From Lachnospiraceae bacterium (GTDB taxonomy: Bacteria; Bacillota; Clostridia; Lachnospirales; Lachnospiraceae): a stretch of 64,000 bases of DNA. Below, one piece after another: positions 28,348 through 37,685 of this stretch. The notes beneath the pieces are model-generated. The model ran no database searches. It was given only the letters and a program-made list of their open reading frames with translations, and was not told the DNA's origin. The stretch covers positions 1-64,000 of the forward strand of contig JAFOVD010000010.1 in NCBI GenBank assembly GCA_017392525.1, in the 5' to 3' direction. Position numbers and translations under genes: made by a program. The number at the start of each line of letters is the position of its first letter. The stretch's first letter is position 1.

Positions 28348-31001
28348 TGGAATTGACAGAAAAAGAATTAGCTAAAATCACACCGATGATGCAGCATTAC
28401 ATACAAACAAAAAAAGAGAATCCCGGGTGTATTCTGTTTTACCGACTGGGTGATTTTTATGAGATGTTTTTTGATGATGCAGTGCTGGTTTCCAGAGAGC
28501 TGGAACTGACATTAACAGGAAAAAGCTGTGGACTGGAAGAGAGAGCTCCTATGTGCGGAATCCCATTTCACGCAGCGGAGACCTATTTGACACGTTTAGT
28601 TAACAAAGGCTATAAAGTAGCTATATGTGAGCAGGTAGAGGATCCAAAGCTTGCAAAGGGAATGGTAAAAAGAGAAGTTATTCGTGTTGTCACACCGGGA
28701 ACAAATCTTGATTCCGGATCACTGGATGAAACCAAAAATAACTATCTTATGTCTATTGTCTATATGGAAGACAGTTATGGAATTACCGTTGCTGATATAT
28801 CTACCGGCGACTGCTATCTGACAGAAGTGGATTCGGAGCGAAAACTGATTGATGAAATTAATAAATACACTCCTTCAGAAATCATTTGTAATGATTCTTT
28901 CTATATGAGCGGAGTAGATGTAGACGATTTAAGAGAGAGACGCCACATTGCTGTTTCTGCTTTGGACTCTTATTATTTTGAGGATAACCTTGCAAAAACA
29001 GTATTAATGAATCATTTTCATGTGAAAAGTTTGGAAGGTCTTGGAATTGTAGATTTTCCAATTGGTATTATTTCAGCTGGTGCTTTATTCAAATATCTAA
29101 TTGAAACTCAGAAATCTGATTTGTCACATATGAATCGTATAACACCTTACCGAAGCGGTAACTTTATGATGATTGATGGTTCTACTCGCCGAAATCTTGA
29201 ACTAGTTGAAACTCTTCGGGAAAAGGAAAAGCGTGGTTCTCTTTTATGGGTACTGGATAAAACAAAGACCGCTATGGGTGCAAGATTGCTCCGTTCATAC
29301 ATTGAGCAACCATTGATTCATAAAACAGAAATCGAAGATCGATTAGATGCTGTTGGTGAGATGAATAAGCATCTTATGACCAGAGAAGAATTACGTGAAT
29401 ATTTAAATCCTGTTTATGATTTAGAACGTTTGATTACACGTATTGTATATAAAACTGCAAACCCAAGAGATTTGATTTCTTTTCGAAATTCAATTTCAGT
29501 CCTTCCTGCAATTAAAAATATTCTAGAAGAATTTCAATGTATGGAACTTCAGAAGATATGTCAGGAATTAGATACATTATCTGATTTATATCAGTTGATA
29601 TATCAATCTATTCAAGAAGAGCCACCGGTTTCCATTCACGATGGTGATATTTTGAAAGAGGGATTTAATGAAGAAGTGGATGAACTTCGTCGCGCGAAAA
29701 CTGAAGGCAAACAGTGGCTTGCTGATTTAGAGGCAAAAGAAATCGAAAAAACCGGAATCAAAAAGCTTCGAGTTAAATATAATAAAGTTTTTGGATACTA
29801 TTTAGAAGTAACCAATTCCTTTAAAGATATGGTTCCGGATTATTTCATTCGAAAACAAACCCTTGCAAATGCAGAAAGATTCTATACTCCTGAATTAAAA
29901 GAGTTGGAAAATAAAATCATGGGCTCTGAAGATCGATTAACCCATCTTGAAAATGAATTCTATAATCAGATTCTTGAACAGATTTCCTCTCAGGTATCTA
30001 GAATTCAATCTGCTGCAAAGGATATTGCTAAACTGGATGTATATCAGTCCTTAGCGTATGTTGCCGAGAAAAATCATTATTGCAGACCGAAGATTAATGA
30101 CAAGGGTAAAATTGATATTAAGAAAGGACGTCATCCTGTTGTTGAAAAGATGATTCCAAATGATATGTTTATCGATAATGACACATATCTGGATGAAAAA
30201 AATCATCGTGTATCTATTATAACCGGACCAAATATGGCCGGTAAGTCCACATATATGAGACAGACAGCTTTGATTGTTCTTATGGCACAGATTGGTTCCT
30301 TTGTGCCGGCTGAATCCGCCAATATCGGTGTAGTCGATCGAATCTTCACCCGAGTTGGAGCTTCCGATGACCTGGCTAGTGGTCAAAGTACCTTTATGGT
30401 TGAGATGAATGAAGTTGCAAATATTCTTAGAAATGCAACATCCAATTCGCTGTTAATTCTTGATGAAATCGGTCGTGGAACAAGTACTTTTGATGGACTT
30501 AGCATTGCCTGGGCCGTTGTAGAATATATTGCAGATATCAAGATTATTGGTGCCAAAACTTTGTTTGCAACACACTATCATGAATTAACGGAATTGGAAG
30601 GGAAAATTCCGGGGGTTAACAACTACTGTATTGCAGTAAAAGAAAACGGGGATGACATTGTATTTCTAAGAAAAATTGTTTCAGGAGGCGCTGATAAGAG
30701 TTATGGTATTCAAGTTGCCAAACTGGCCGGTTTACCGGATGTGGTTATTGAGCGCTCCAAAGAAATTGTAAATCAGCTTGTGGAGAATGATGTGACCGGC
30801 GTTACACGTGATATTGCCGTATCAACAAATCAGTCTCGTATTCTCGATGATGTTGATATGAATCAGATGTCACTGTTTGATACTATTTCCGATGAAGATA
30901 TCTTAAATGATATTCGTGCGCTGGATATTAGTAATATGACACCAATGGAAGCTATGAATAAGTTAAATGAGATTCAGAATAAGGTGATTAATCGATGGTA
31001 A
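28347..31001 (+). CDS. mutS: DNA mismatch repair protein MutS
   Basis: Recognises mismatches and small loops and recruits MutL. The 884-residue protein has the mismatch-reading motif in DFYEMFFDDA near residue 35, the clamp and lever helices, and the ABC ATPase with Walker A GPNMAGKS (627-634) and Walker B LLILDEIGRGTSTFDG, ending with LFATHYHELTELE and a helix-turn-helix dimerisation region. ATG 28347 overlaps the previous stop; upstream in-frame starts lie inside the flavoprotein and are not used. It overlaps mutL by seven bases. Confidence 0.98.
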   Translation: MELTEKELAKITPMMQHYIQTKKENPGCILFYRLGDFYEMFFDDAVLVSRELELTLTGKSCGLEERAPMCGIPFHAAETYLTRLVNKGYKVAICEQVEDPKLAKGMVKREVIRVVTPGTNLDSGSLDETKNNYLMSIVYMEDSYGITVADISTGDCYLTEVDSERKLIDEINKYTPSEIICNDSFYMSGVDVDDLRERRHIAVSALDSYYFEDNLAKTVLMNHFHVKSLEGLGIVDFPIGIISAGALFKYLIETQKSDLSHMNRITPYRSGNFMMIDGSTRRNLELVETLREKEKRGSLLWVLDKTKTAMGARLLRSYIEQPLIHKTEIEDRLDAVGEMNKHLMTREELREYLNPVYDLERLITRIVYKTANPRDLISFRNSISVLPAIKNILEEFQCMELQKICQELDTLSDLYQLIYQSIQEEPPVSIHDGDILKEGFNEEVDELRRAKTEGKQWLADLEAKEIEKTGIKKLRVKYNKVFGYYLEVTNSFKDMVPDYFIRKQTLANAERFYTPELKELENKIMGSEDRLTHLENEFYNQILEQISSQVSRIQSAAKDIAKLDVYQSLAYVAEKNHYCRPKINDKGKIDIKKGRHPVVEKMIPNDMFIDNDTYLDEKNHRVSIITGPNMAGKSTYMRQTALIVLMAQIGSFVPAESANIGVVDRIFTRVGASDDLASGQSTFMVEMNEVANILRNATSNSLLILDEIGRGTSTFDGLSIAWAVVEYIADIKIIGAKTLFATHYHELTELEGKIPGVNNYCIAVKENGDDIVFLRKIVSGGADKSYGIQVAKLAGLPDVVIERSKEIVNQLVENDVTGVTRDIAVSTNQSRILDDVDMNQMSLFDTISDEDILNDIRALDISNMTPMEAMNKLNEIQNKVINRW

Positions 31002-32839
31002 GAAATAAAATCGCATTACTCAGTCAGGAAACAATCGATCAAATTGCTGCCGGAGAAGTAGTCGAAAGACCATCTTCGGTTGTCAAGGAATTGGTAGAAA
31101 ATGCTATTGATTCCGGGGCTACTGCAATAACCGTTGAGATTAAGGATGGTGGAACGAGCTTTATCCGTGTCTCCGATAACGGTTGCGGAATACCAAAAGA
31201 TCAGATTCCGCTGGCGTTTCTTAGACATTCCACAAGTAAAATTCGAGATGCAAAGGATTTATTGTCCATTCATTCTTTAGGATTTCGTGGTGAAGCACTT
31301 TCAAGCATTTCTGCGGTTTCCCGTATGGAAATGATTACAAAAACAGAGGATGAACTAACTGGTTATCATTATGTAATAGAAGGGTCCAGGGAGACTGTAT
31401 TTGAAGAAATCGGAGCACCGGAGGGTACAACCTTTCTTGTGCATTCGCTGTTTTTCAATACACCAGCCAGAAAGAAATTCTTAAAATCCAACACCACAGA
31501 GGGAAACTATATTCAGGATATGATGGAACATCTCGCAATATCACATACAGAAATTGCGTTTTCATTTATCGCAAATGGTAAAGAGAAGCTTCATACTGTT
31601 GGCAATGGCGATTTACGCGATGTAGTTTACCAGATTTATGGAAAAGAGATGGCTCAGGCTGTTTTACCAATAGAATTTTCTGGGGACGGCTTCAGTTGCC
31701 ATGGCTTAATTGGTGAACCAAGACTGAACCGCGGTAATCGAAACTATGAAAGCTTTTATGTACAGGGGCGATACGTTAAAAGCAGTATCCTTTCAAAAGC
31801 AATTGAAACAGGATATCAGGGTTTTGTAATGCAGCATCAGTATCCATTCTGTATTTTGTTCTTCGAATTTGACGATGCTCAAGTCGATGTTAACGTGCAC
31901 CCATCCAAGATGGAAGTTCGATTTGATCACCAGCAGGATGTATTTGTATCTCTAGAAAGAGCTGTTTCATATCGCCTTTTGAATCGAGAGGATATACAAG
32001 ATGTTCCAATTGATGAAGAGAACTCTATTGAGCCGGAAATTGAATCTCCAAAACCTGCAGTAACATTTGAACCGTTTTTGACGAAACAGGTGGAAGCTGC
32101 CAAAATTGATTTTCAGGAAAATATACGTTCAAAGATAATGGAAGAAGATACTCCGATAACAATATCTTCAAATACCCAAAAAGAAAACTTTGAATCTGAA
32201 AAACCTATTAATTCTCCGCAAATTGTCTATGAACAGCAAACATTTTTGTCCGAAGAAAGCAAACCAAACTTCAAAATCATAGGGCAGGTATTTGATACAT
32301 ATTGGATTATTGAGTTCCAGGAAAAAATGTATATCATTGATCAGCATGCAGCACATGAGAAAGTATTGTTTGAAAGAACCATGCATTCTCTCTCTGAACA
32401 TCGTATGACTTCTCAGATGGTTAGTCCTCCGATTGTTGTCTCATTATCTGCAGTTGAGCAGGAAGCCTATGAACGATGTCGTGATGCATTCTTAAAACTT
32501 GGTTTTATGATAGAGCCTTTTGGCGGTAAGGAATATCAAATTACAGCTGTTCCCGGCAATCTGTTTTCCATTGATTCAAAAGCTCTCTTTATGGATATGA
32601 TCAATCAATGTTTAGACTACAAGTCATCAGATACATCAGAATTGATTCTGGAAAGAGTTGCTTCTATGTCATGTAAAGCAGCAGTAAAAGGCAATTCCAA
32701 GTTAACTTATTCTGAAGTAGAAACTCTGATTGAAGAACTTTTGACACTTGATAACCCTTATCATTGTCCTCACGGAAGACCAACTATAATCGCTATGACA
32801 AAATACGAGCTGGATAAGAAATTTAAAAGAATCGTTTAA
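30995..32839 (+). CDS. mutL: DNA mismatch repair protein MutL
   Basis: GHKL ATPase that couples MutS to strand incision. The 614-residue protein shows the N-terminal motifs ELVENAIDSGAT, VSDNGCGIP, LRHSTSKI and GFRGEALSSISAV, an acidic/polar linker (about 340-415), and a C-terminal endonuclease dimerisation domain with DQHAAHEKVLFER (DQHA-x2-E-x4-E metal site), SCKAAVKGN and CPHGRPT. The intact DQHA motif predicts nicking activity, as in bacteria lacking MutH. Start overlaps mutS. Confidence 0.98.
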   Translation: MVRNKIALLSQETIDQIAAGEVVERPSSVVKELVENAIDSGATAITVEIKDGGTSFIRVSDNGCGIPKDQIPLAFLRHSTSKIRDAKDLLSIHSLGFRGEALSSISAVSRMEMITKTEDELTGYHYVIEGSRETVFEEIGAPEGTTFLVHSLFFNTPARKKFLKSNTTEGNYIQDMMEHLAISHTEIAFSFIANGKEKLHTVGNGDLRDVVYQIYGKEMAQAVLPIEFSGDGFSCHGLIGEPRLNRGNRNYESFYVQGRYVKSSILSKAIETGYQGFVMQHQYPFCILFFEFDDAQVDVNVHPSKMEVRFDHQQDVFVSLERAVSYRLLNREDIQDVPIDEENSIEPEIESPKPAVTFEPFLTKQVEAAKIDFQENIRSKIMEEDTPITISSNTQKENFESEKPINSPQIVYEQQTFLSEESKPNFKIIGQVFDTYWIIEFQEKMYIIDQHAAHEKVLFERTMHSLSEHRMTSQMVSPPIVVSLSAVEQEAYERCRDAFLKLGFMIEPFGGKEYQITAVPGNLFSIDSKALFMDMINQCLDYKSSDTSELILERVASMSCKAAVKGNSKLTYSEVETLIEELLTLDNPYHCPHGRPTIIAMTKYELDKKFKRIV

Positions 32840-32855
32840 GGTATTGGTACCAATT

Positions 32856-33788
32856 ATGAAAAAGAAATTAGTAATCATTTCCGGGCCAACCGGAGTGGGA
32901 AAGACAAACTTATCAATAGCACTTGCAAAACTGATTGGCGGAGAAATTATCTCCGCTGATTCTATGCAGGTATACAAATATATGGACATCGGTTCTGCGA
33001 AAGTGACGGTAGAAGAAATGGATGGTGTAACCCATCATCTTATTGATGTGCTTTCACCTATGGATAGTTTTGATGTAAACCGTTTTCAGTCAATGGCTTA
33101 TAAAGCTATGGATGAAATCTATGAAAGAGGACATATTCCAATTATTGTAGGTGGAACCGGTTTTTATATTCAATCGGTACTTTATAATATTGATTTTCAA
33201 AACGAACCAACGGATCAGACCTATCGAAAAGAACTTGAACAATTATATACTGAAAAAGGCGGAAAATATCTTCATGAAATGCTTCAAAAAGTAGATGCAA
33301 AAGCTGCAGAAGAGATACACGAAAACAATGTAAAACGTGTCATACGTGCTTTGGAGTATTATAAACAAACCGGAGAAAAAATTTCTGATCATAATCAAAA
33401 ACAAAAGGAAAAGATTTCACCCTATGATTTCACTTATTTTGTTTTAACGGATGACAGACAGAAACTCTATCAAAGAATTGATGAACGTGTGGATGAAATG
33501 GTAGAGCAAGGGTTAGTCGATGAGGTAAAAAAACTAAAATCCATGGGATGCGATTCTTCAATGGTGTCCATGCAGGGAATCGGGTATAAAGAAATACTGG
33601 ATTATCTAGAAGAAAAGTATTCTCTGGAACGGGCAATTTATCTTATTAAGCAGGGTAGTAGACACTATGCCAAAAGACAATTAACCTGGTTTCGTCGGGA
33701 AAAGGATGTTACATGGATAAATAAAGAAGATTTCTCTTATGATAATCATAAGATTCTTGAATATATGAAACAGAAAATATTTCAATAG
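32856..33788 (+). CDS. miaA: tRNA dimethylallyltransferase MiaA
   Basis: Adds the isopentenyl group to A37 of tRNAs reading UNN codons. The 310-residue protein has the P-loop ISGPTGVGKTNLSI, SADSMQVYKYMDIGSAK, the IIVGGTGFYIQSVLY block and GIGYKEILDYL plus KRQLTWFRRE near the C-terminus. I chose ATG 32856; the in-frame TTG at 32844 would add only four residues. It lies 16 bases after mutL, matching the mutS-mutL-miaA order of Firmicutes. Confidence 0.97.
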   Translation: MKKKLVIISGPTGVGKTNLSIALAKLIGGEIISADSMQVYKYMDIGSAKVTVEEMDGVTHHLIDVLSPMDSFDVNRFQSMAYKAMDEIYERGHIPIIVGGTGFYIQSVLYNIDFQNEPTDQTYRKELEQLYTEKGGKYLHEMLQKVDAKAAEEIHENNVKRVIRALEYYKQTGEKISDHNQKQKEKISPYDFTYFVLTDDRQKLYQRIDERVDEMVEQGLVDEVKKLKSMGCDSSMVSMQGIGYKEILDYLEEKYSLERAIYLIKQGSRHYAKRQLTWFRREKDVTWINKEDFSYDNHKILEYMKQKIFQ

Positions 33789-33820
33789 ATTGTTACAAAT
33801 AGATTGTGAGGTTAGTAATA

Positions 33821-35113
33821 ATGGAACTTGTAAATCAATATTCCGAAATGGGAATATCAAATGAAGTATATGAATTTGGCGAAAGAGTTTTAGAATCATT
33901 GAAAGAACGATTTGAAAAGCTTGATCAGATTGCAGAACATAACCAGATGAAGGTAATTCATGCAATGCAGAAAAACCGTGTAAGCGCTGAATGCTTTAAT
34001 CAGGCTACAGGATATGGATATGATGATGTCGGAAGAGATACCTTGGAAAAGGTATATGCCTCTGCATTTCATGCTGAAGACGCACTTGTTCGTCCTCAGA
34101 TCACCTGTGGAACACATGCTTTGGCATTAGCCCTTATGTCAAATCTTAGACCGGGAGATGAATTATTATCACCTGTCGGAAAACCATACGATACGTTGGA
34201 AGAAGTTATCGGTATCCGACCATCCAAGGGAAGCTTAGCTGAATACGGTGTTACCTATTCACAGGTGGATCTATTAGCTGACGGCACATTCGATTATGAT
34301 GGTATCAAAAAAGCAATTAATGAAAAGACTGCGCTTGTTACAATTCAGCGTTCTAAAGGATACGCTACTCGTCCTACATTCTCAGTAAAACAGATTGGTG
34401 AGTTGATACATTTCATTAAAGATATTAAACCGGATATTATCTGTATGGTTGATAATTGCTACGGAGAGTTCGTTGAAACCATTGAGCCTATGGATGTTGG
34501 AGCGGATATGATGGTTGGTTCTTTAATTAAAAATCCAGGCGGCGGACTTGCTCCTATCGGTGGCTATATCGTCGGAAAAAAGGAATGCGTTGAAAATGCA
34601 GCCTATCGACTTACTTCACCGGGACTTGGAAAAGAAGTTGGCGCATCTCTTGGCGTAATGAGAGATTTTTATCAGGGCTTTTTCTTGTCACCTACCGTTG
34701 TTAACGGAGCTTTAAAAGGAGCTATTTTTGCAGCAAACATCTATGAAAAACTTGGGTTCAAATGTGTACCAAACAGCACGGAATCTCGTCATGATATTAT
34801 TCAGGCAATTTCATTCGAAACACCTGAGGGATTGATTAAATTCTGTGAAGGAATTCAGGCAGCAGCTCCGGTAGACAGCTATGTAACACCGGAACCATGG
34901 GATATGCCGGGTTATGACAGTCAGGTTATTATGGCAGCAGGAGCTTTTATTCAGGGGTCTTCCATTGAATTATCCGCAGACGGTCCGCTTCGTCCACCAT
35001 ATGCTGCATATTTCCAGGGTGGCTTAACATGGTATCACGCAAAGCTTGGAATCCTTATGTCTCTTCAAAAACTTGTAGACGCTAATCTTGTGAAGGACTT
35101 GCGTTTATGTTAA
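33821..35113 (+). CDS. YnbB-type PLP enzyme (methionine gamma-lyase / 'aluminum resistance' family)
   Basis: PLP fold-type I enzyme of uncertain reaction. The 430-residue protein contains RPQITCGTHALALALMSNLRPGDELL, the cofactor aspartate region CMVDNCYGEFVE and the PLP lysine in MVGSLIKNPGGGLAP, with the C-terminal PLRPPYAAYFQGGLTWYHAK block. ATG 33821 is preceded by GTGAGG at good spacing; GTG 33806 is upstream of it. In Bacillus the order is miaA-hfq-ynbB; hfq is absent here. A strong terminator follows. The names 'aluminum resistance' and 'methionine gamma-lyase' come from weak evidence in the family. Confidence 0.9.
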   Translation: MELVNQYSEMGISNEVYEFGERVLESLKERFEKLDQIAEHNQMKVIHAMQKNRVSAECFNQATGYGYDDVGRDTLEKVYASAFHAEDALVRPQITCGTHALALALMSNLRPGDELLSPVGKPYDTLEEVIGIRPSKGSLAEYGVTYSQVDLLADGTFDYDGIKKAINEKTALVTIQRSKGYATRPTFSVKQIGELIHFIKDIKPDIICMVDNCYGEFVETIEPMDVGADMMVGSLIKNPGGGLAPIGGYIVGKKECVENAAYRLTSPGLGKEVGASLGVMRDFYQGFFLSPTVVNGALKGAIFAANIYEKLGFKCVPNSTESRHDIIQAISFETPEGLIKFCEGIQAAAPVDSYVTPEPWDMPGYDSQVIMAAGAFIQGSSIELSADGPLRPPYAAYFQGGLTWYHAKLGILMSLQKLVDANLVKDLRLC

Positions 35114-35149
35114 AATACCAAGGATATGGATGTAGTTAAATCTAGCTTT

Positions 35150-35178
35150 CGTTGCACATGATTTATGCAACGTTTTTT
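35150..35178 (+). terminator. Rho-independent terminator after ynbB
   Basis: Stem CGTTGCA / TGCAACG with a nine-base loop and TTTTTT. It closes the long phoH-to-ynbB transcription unit. Confidence 0.92.
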
Positions 35179-35261
35179 ATTGTTAAATGCAATCATTTGC
35201 TTAGATATGACATATATTACATGAAAGATAAAACAGGCTTGAGCCAGGAGGACATGAAAAA

Positions 35262-36275
35262 ATGGGTAATGCATATGGAATAGATATGGGTACCGGTAAT
35301 TTGAAGATTTACAATCTTTCAAATGATGAAGTAACAAATGTAAAAAATACAATTGCTGTAATCAACAAGGATCAGATGTATTCTTATGGCGATGAAGCTT
35401 ACTCTATGTATGAAAAAGCACCGGAATCTATTCAGGTTTCATTTCCAATTGTTAGCGGAGTAATTGCTGACTTTGATAACATGCAGACAATGCTTTTAGA
35501 AGTATTAGATCAGGTAGTAAATGCTAAACTAAAGGGATCAGAAATCTGCGTAGCAGTACCAACTGATATCACAGAAGTTGAAAAAAAGGCATTCTATGAT
35601 ATGTTTGCAAAAGCTAAAATCAAAGCAAAGTCTGTTTCTCTTTGCGAAAAACCTTTAGCTGATGCAATGGGAATGGGATTAGATATCAATGAACCTACCG
35701 GTGTTATGGTGGTTGATTTAGGTGCAGATACAACAGAAATTTCTGTTATTTCTCTGGGTGGCCTTGTCTTATCCGAATTACTTCCTTTTGGTGGAAATCG
35801 ATTAGACGAATCCATCGTCACTTATATGAAGAGAAAATACAATCTTTTAATTGGTTTAAAGACTGCAAAATCTCTCAAGGAAAATATCGGTTCCGCTTAT
35901 CCTGGACGTGGAGAGTCTATGACAATTGTGGGTCGCGATGTTGTATCCGGACTTCCTATCGAAATGCAGATTGATTCTGATATGATTTACGAAGGTATCA
36001 AAGATGGGTTAAACAGCATTACTCGATCTATTAAATCCATCCTTGAAAAGGTTCCACCAGAACTTGCAAAGGACGTCGTATATTCAGGTATTTATTTAAC
36101 TGGTGGTAGTGCAAAACTGAATAAATTTGCTGACTATATCACAGAACTTACAAATATCAAAGTAAATATCTTTGAAAATGGTGAAGAAACCGTAGCCAGA
36201 GGTTTGGGCAAAGTTCTCTCAGAAGATAAATTCTCACGCTTCGGCTATGCTATGAAGACAAGAATATTTAATTAG
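35262..36275 (+). CDS. mreB: MreB-like rod-shape actin homologue
   Basis: Actin-fold ATPase that guides cell-wall elongation at the membrane. The 337-residue length fits MreB. ATP-binding blocks are GIDMGTGNLKIY (phosphate 1), VVDLGADTTEISVISLGG (phosphate 2) and IYLTGGSAKLNKFADY (adenosine). It diverges from canonical MreB (the usual DLGTANT is DMGTGNL), but position before mreC, mreD and PBP2 supports the assignment. AGGAGG lies 10 bases before the ATG. The 148-base gap upstream holds the ynbB terminator and AT-rich sequence without a clear promoter. Confidence 0.92.
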   Translation: MGNAYGIDMGTGNLKIYNLSNDEVTNVKNTIAVINKDQMYSYGDEAYSMYEKAPESIQVSFPIVSGVIADFDNMQTMLLEVLDQVVNAKLKGSEICVAVPTDITEVEKKAFYDMFAKAKIKAKSVSLCEKPLADAMGMGLDINEPTGVMVVDLGADTTEISVISLGGLVLSELLPFGGNRLDESIVTYMKRKYNLLIGLKTAKSLKENIGSAYPGRGESMTIVGRDVVSGLPIEMQIDSDMIYEGIKDGLNSITRSIKSILEKVPPELAKDVVYSGIYLTGGSAKLNKFADYITELTNIKVNIFENGEETVARGLGKVLSEDKFSRFGYAMKTRIFN

Positions 36276-36297
36276 TGCTTAAAATAAGAGGTTTATT

Positions 36298-37149
36298 ATG
36301 AGAAGAAGAAATTCGGGAATACCAAGCAGATTTATTCTGGCTTTTCTATCTATTCTCTGTATAGTTTTTTTGTTTGTAAATTATTCCACCGGTTTCTCCG
36401 GTGGACCGTTACAAACGGTTGCAAATTATATATTTATTCCAATGCAAAAGGGAATCAGTTACATCGGAAGTTCTGTTTCAGTAAGTTCTGAAGATGCAAA
36501 GACAAAAGAGGAATTGATTTCTGAAAATCAGGCGCTTCAAACCCAGGTTGATGAATTAACTTCTCAGCTGACAAATATGCAGTTACAACAGTCTGAGCTT
36601 ACAAATCTCCAGGAACTTTATGCATTGGATCAGCAATATGCTGATTATAAAACCACCGGTGCCCATGTAATTGCAAAGGGTACCAGTAACTGGTTTGATA
36701 CATTTACTATTGACAAAGGATCTGATGATGGAATCAAAGTCGATATGAATGTCATTGCAGGTTCCGGACTTGTTGGAATTGTTACCGAAGTAGGTCCTGG
36801 ATACTCTGTCATAAAATCCATTATTAATGATTCCAGTGCAGTCAGTGGTATGATTCTTGATACATCTGACAATTGTATTGTATCCGGTGATTTGGAATCT
36901 ATGACAAGTTCCAACACAATTTTGCTCAGCAACCTGGAAGATACTGAAAACCAAGTTTCAAGTGGTACATCTGTGGTTACTTCAAATATTTCTAACAAAT
37001 ACCTTCCGGGTATCTTAATTGGATATGTTACAAGTATAGAAGCGGATTCAAACGGACTGACAAAATCCGGTACCATTACACCTGTAGTTGATTTTAAGCA
37101 TCTTCAAGATGTTTTGGTTATTTTAGAAACGAAGGAAACAGGAGAATGA
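36298..37149 (+). CDS. mreC: Rod shape-determining protein MreC
   Basis: Bitopic scaffold of the elongasome on the outer face of the membrane. The 283-residue protein has one N-terminal membrane helix (about 11-29), a coiled coil (about 65-105) and the beta-barrel MreC core with TSNWFDTFTIDKGSDDGI, MNVIAGSGLVGIVTEVG and the repeated domain ending DVLVILE. Preceded by AGAGG. It overlaps or touches mreD at the ATGATG. Confidence 0.95.
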   Translation: MRRRNSGIPSRFILAFLSILCIVFLFVNYSTGFSGGPLQTVANYIFIPMQKGISYIGSSVSVSSEDAKTKEELISENQALQTQVDELTSQLTNMQLQQSELTNLQELYALDQQYADYKTTGAHVIAKGTSNWFDTFTIDKGSDDGIKVDMNVIAGSGLVGIVTEVGPGYSVIKSIINDSSAVSGMILDTSDNCIVSGDLESMTSSNTILLSNLEDTENQVSSGTSVVTSNISNKYLPGILIGYVTSIEADSNGLTKSGTITPVVDFKHLQDVLVILETKETGE

Positions 37150-37685
37150 TGGAAATAAAGCCTTTAATCTTAAGGATTGTATCAATATTCCTTTTGATTG
37201 CTGTATGTTTTTTATTACAAACCAGTGTATTTATTCATTTTGAGCTGGCATCAGTAGGCCCTAATCTTTTAATTGCACTAACTTCTTTCTTCGGATTTAT
37301 GAGGGGGAGAAAAGAAGGTGCAATTATTGGATTTTCTTGTGGTCTGTTAAATGATTTATTCTTTGGATCTTATTTTGGAGCGTTTGCTCTTATCTATATG
37401 CTAATCGGATACTTAAATGGCTTTTTTCGAAAGCTTTTCTATGGTGACGATATTAAATTACCGTTATTTTTAGTAAGTATCAGTGATGTAATCTATGGAT
37501 TTGCAGTATATGTCTTTATGTTTTTGGCAAGATCAAAAACAAATGTGGGATTTTATGTGAAAAGCGTTATTTTACCGGAGATGGTTTATACATTAATCGT
37601 CTCTTTCCTTCTGTATTTTATTGTTTTTAAGTTAAACCAATGGCTTGAAAAGAAAGAGAAGAGGAGTGATAGACTTGTTAGATAG
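37149..37685 (+). CDS. mreD: Rod shape-determining protein MreD
   Basis: Integral membrane partner of MreC and PBP2/RodA. The 178-residue protein has five hydrophobic helices and the characteristic PNLLIALTSFFGFMRGRKEGAIIGFSCGLLNDLFFGSYFGAFAL region. Two adjacent ATGs (37146, 37149) overlap the mreC stop; the second has better spacing to AGGAG. Its 3' end overlaps the PBP2 gene start by 11 bases. Confidence 0.93.
   Translation: MEIKPLILRIVSIFLLIAVCFLLQTSVFIHFELASVGPNLLIALTSFFGFMRGRKEGAIIGFSCGLLNDLFFGSYFGAFALIYMLIGYLNGFFRKLFYGDDIKLPLFLVSISDVIYGFAVYVFMFLARSKTNVGFYVKSVILPEMVYTLIVSFLLYFIVFKLNQWLEKKEKRSDRLVR

Noticed and set aside
35180..35197. Possible second Rex site before mreB (TTGTTAAATGC...)
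   Set aside because: Only the first half-site matches; the second half differs at most positions.
35253..35282. Short frame of nine codons overlapping the mreB start
   Set aside because: The ATG is only two bases from AGGAGG, out of frame, and ends inside mreB; no sign of a real leader peptide.
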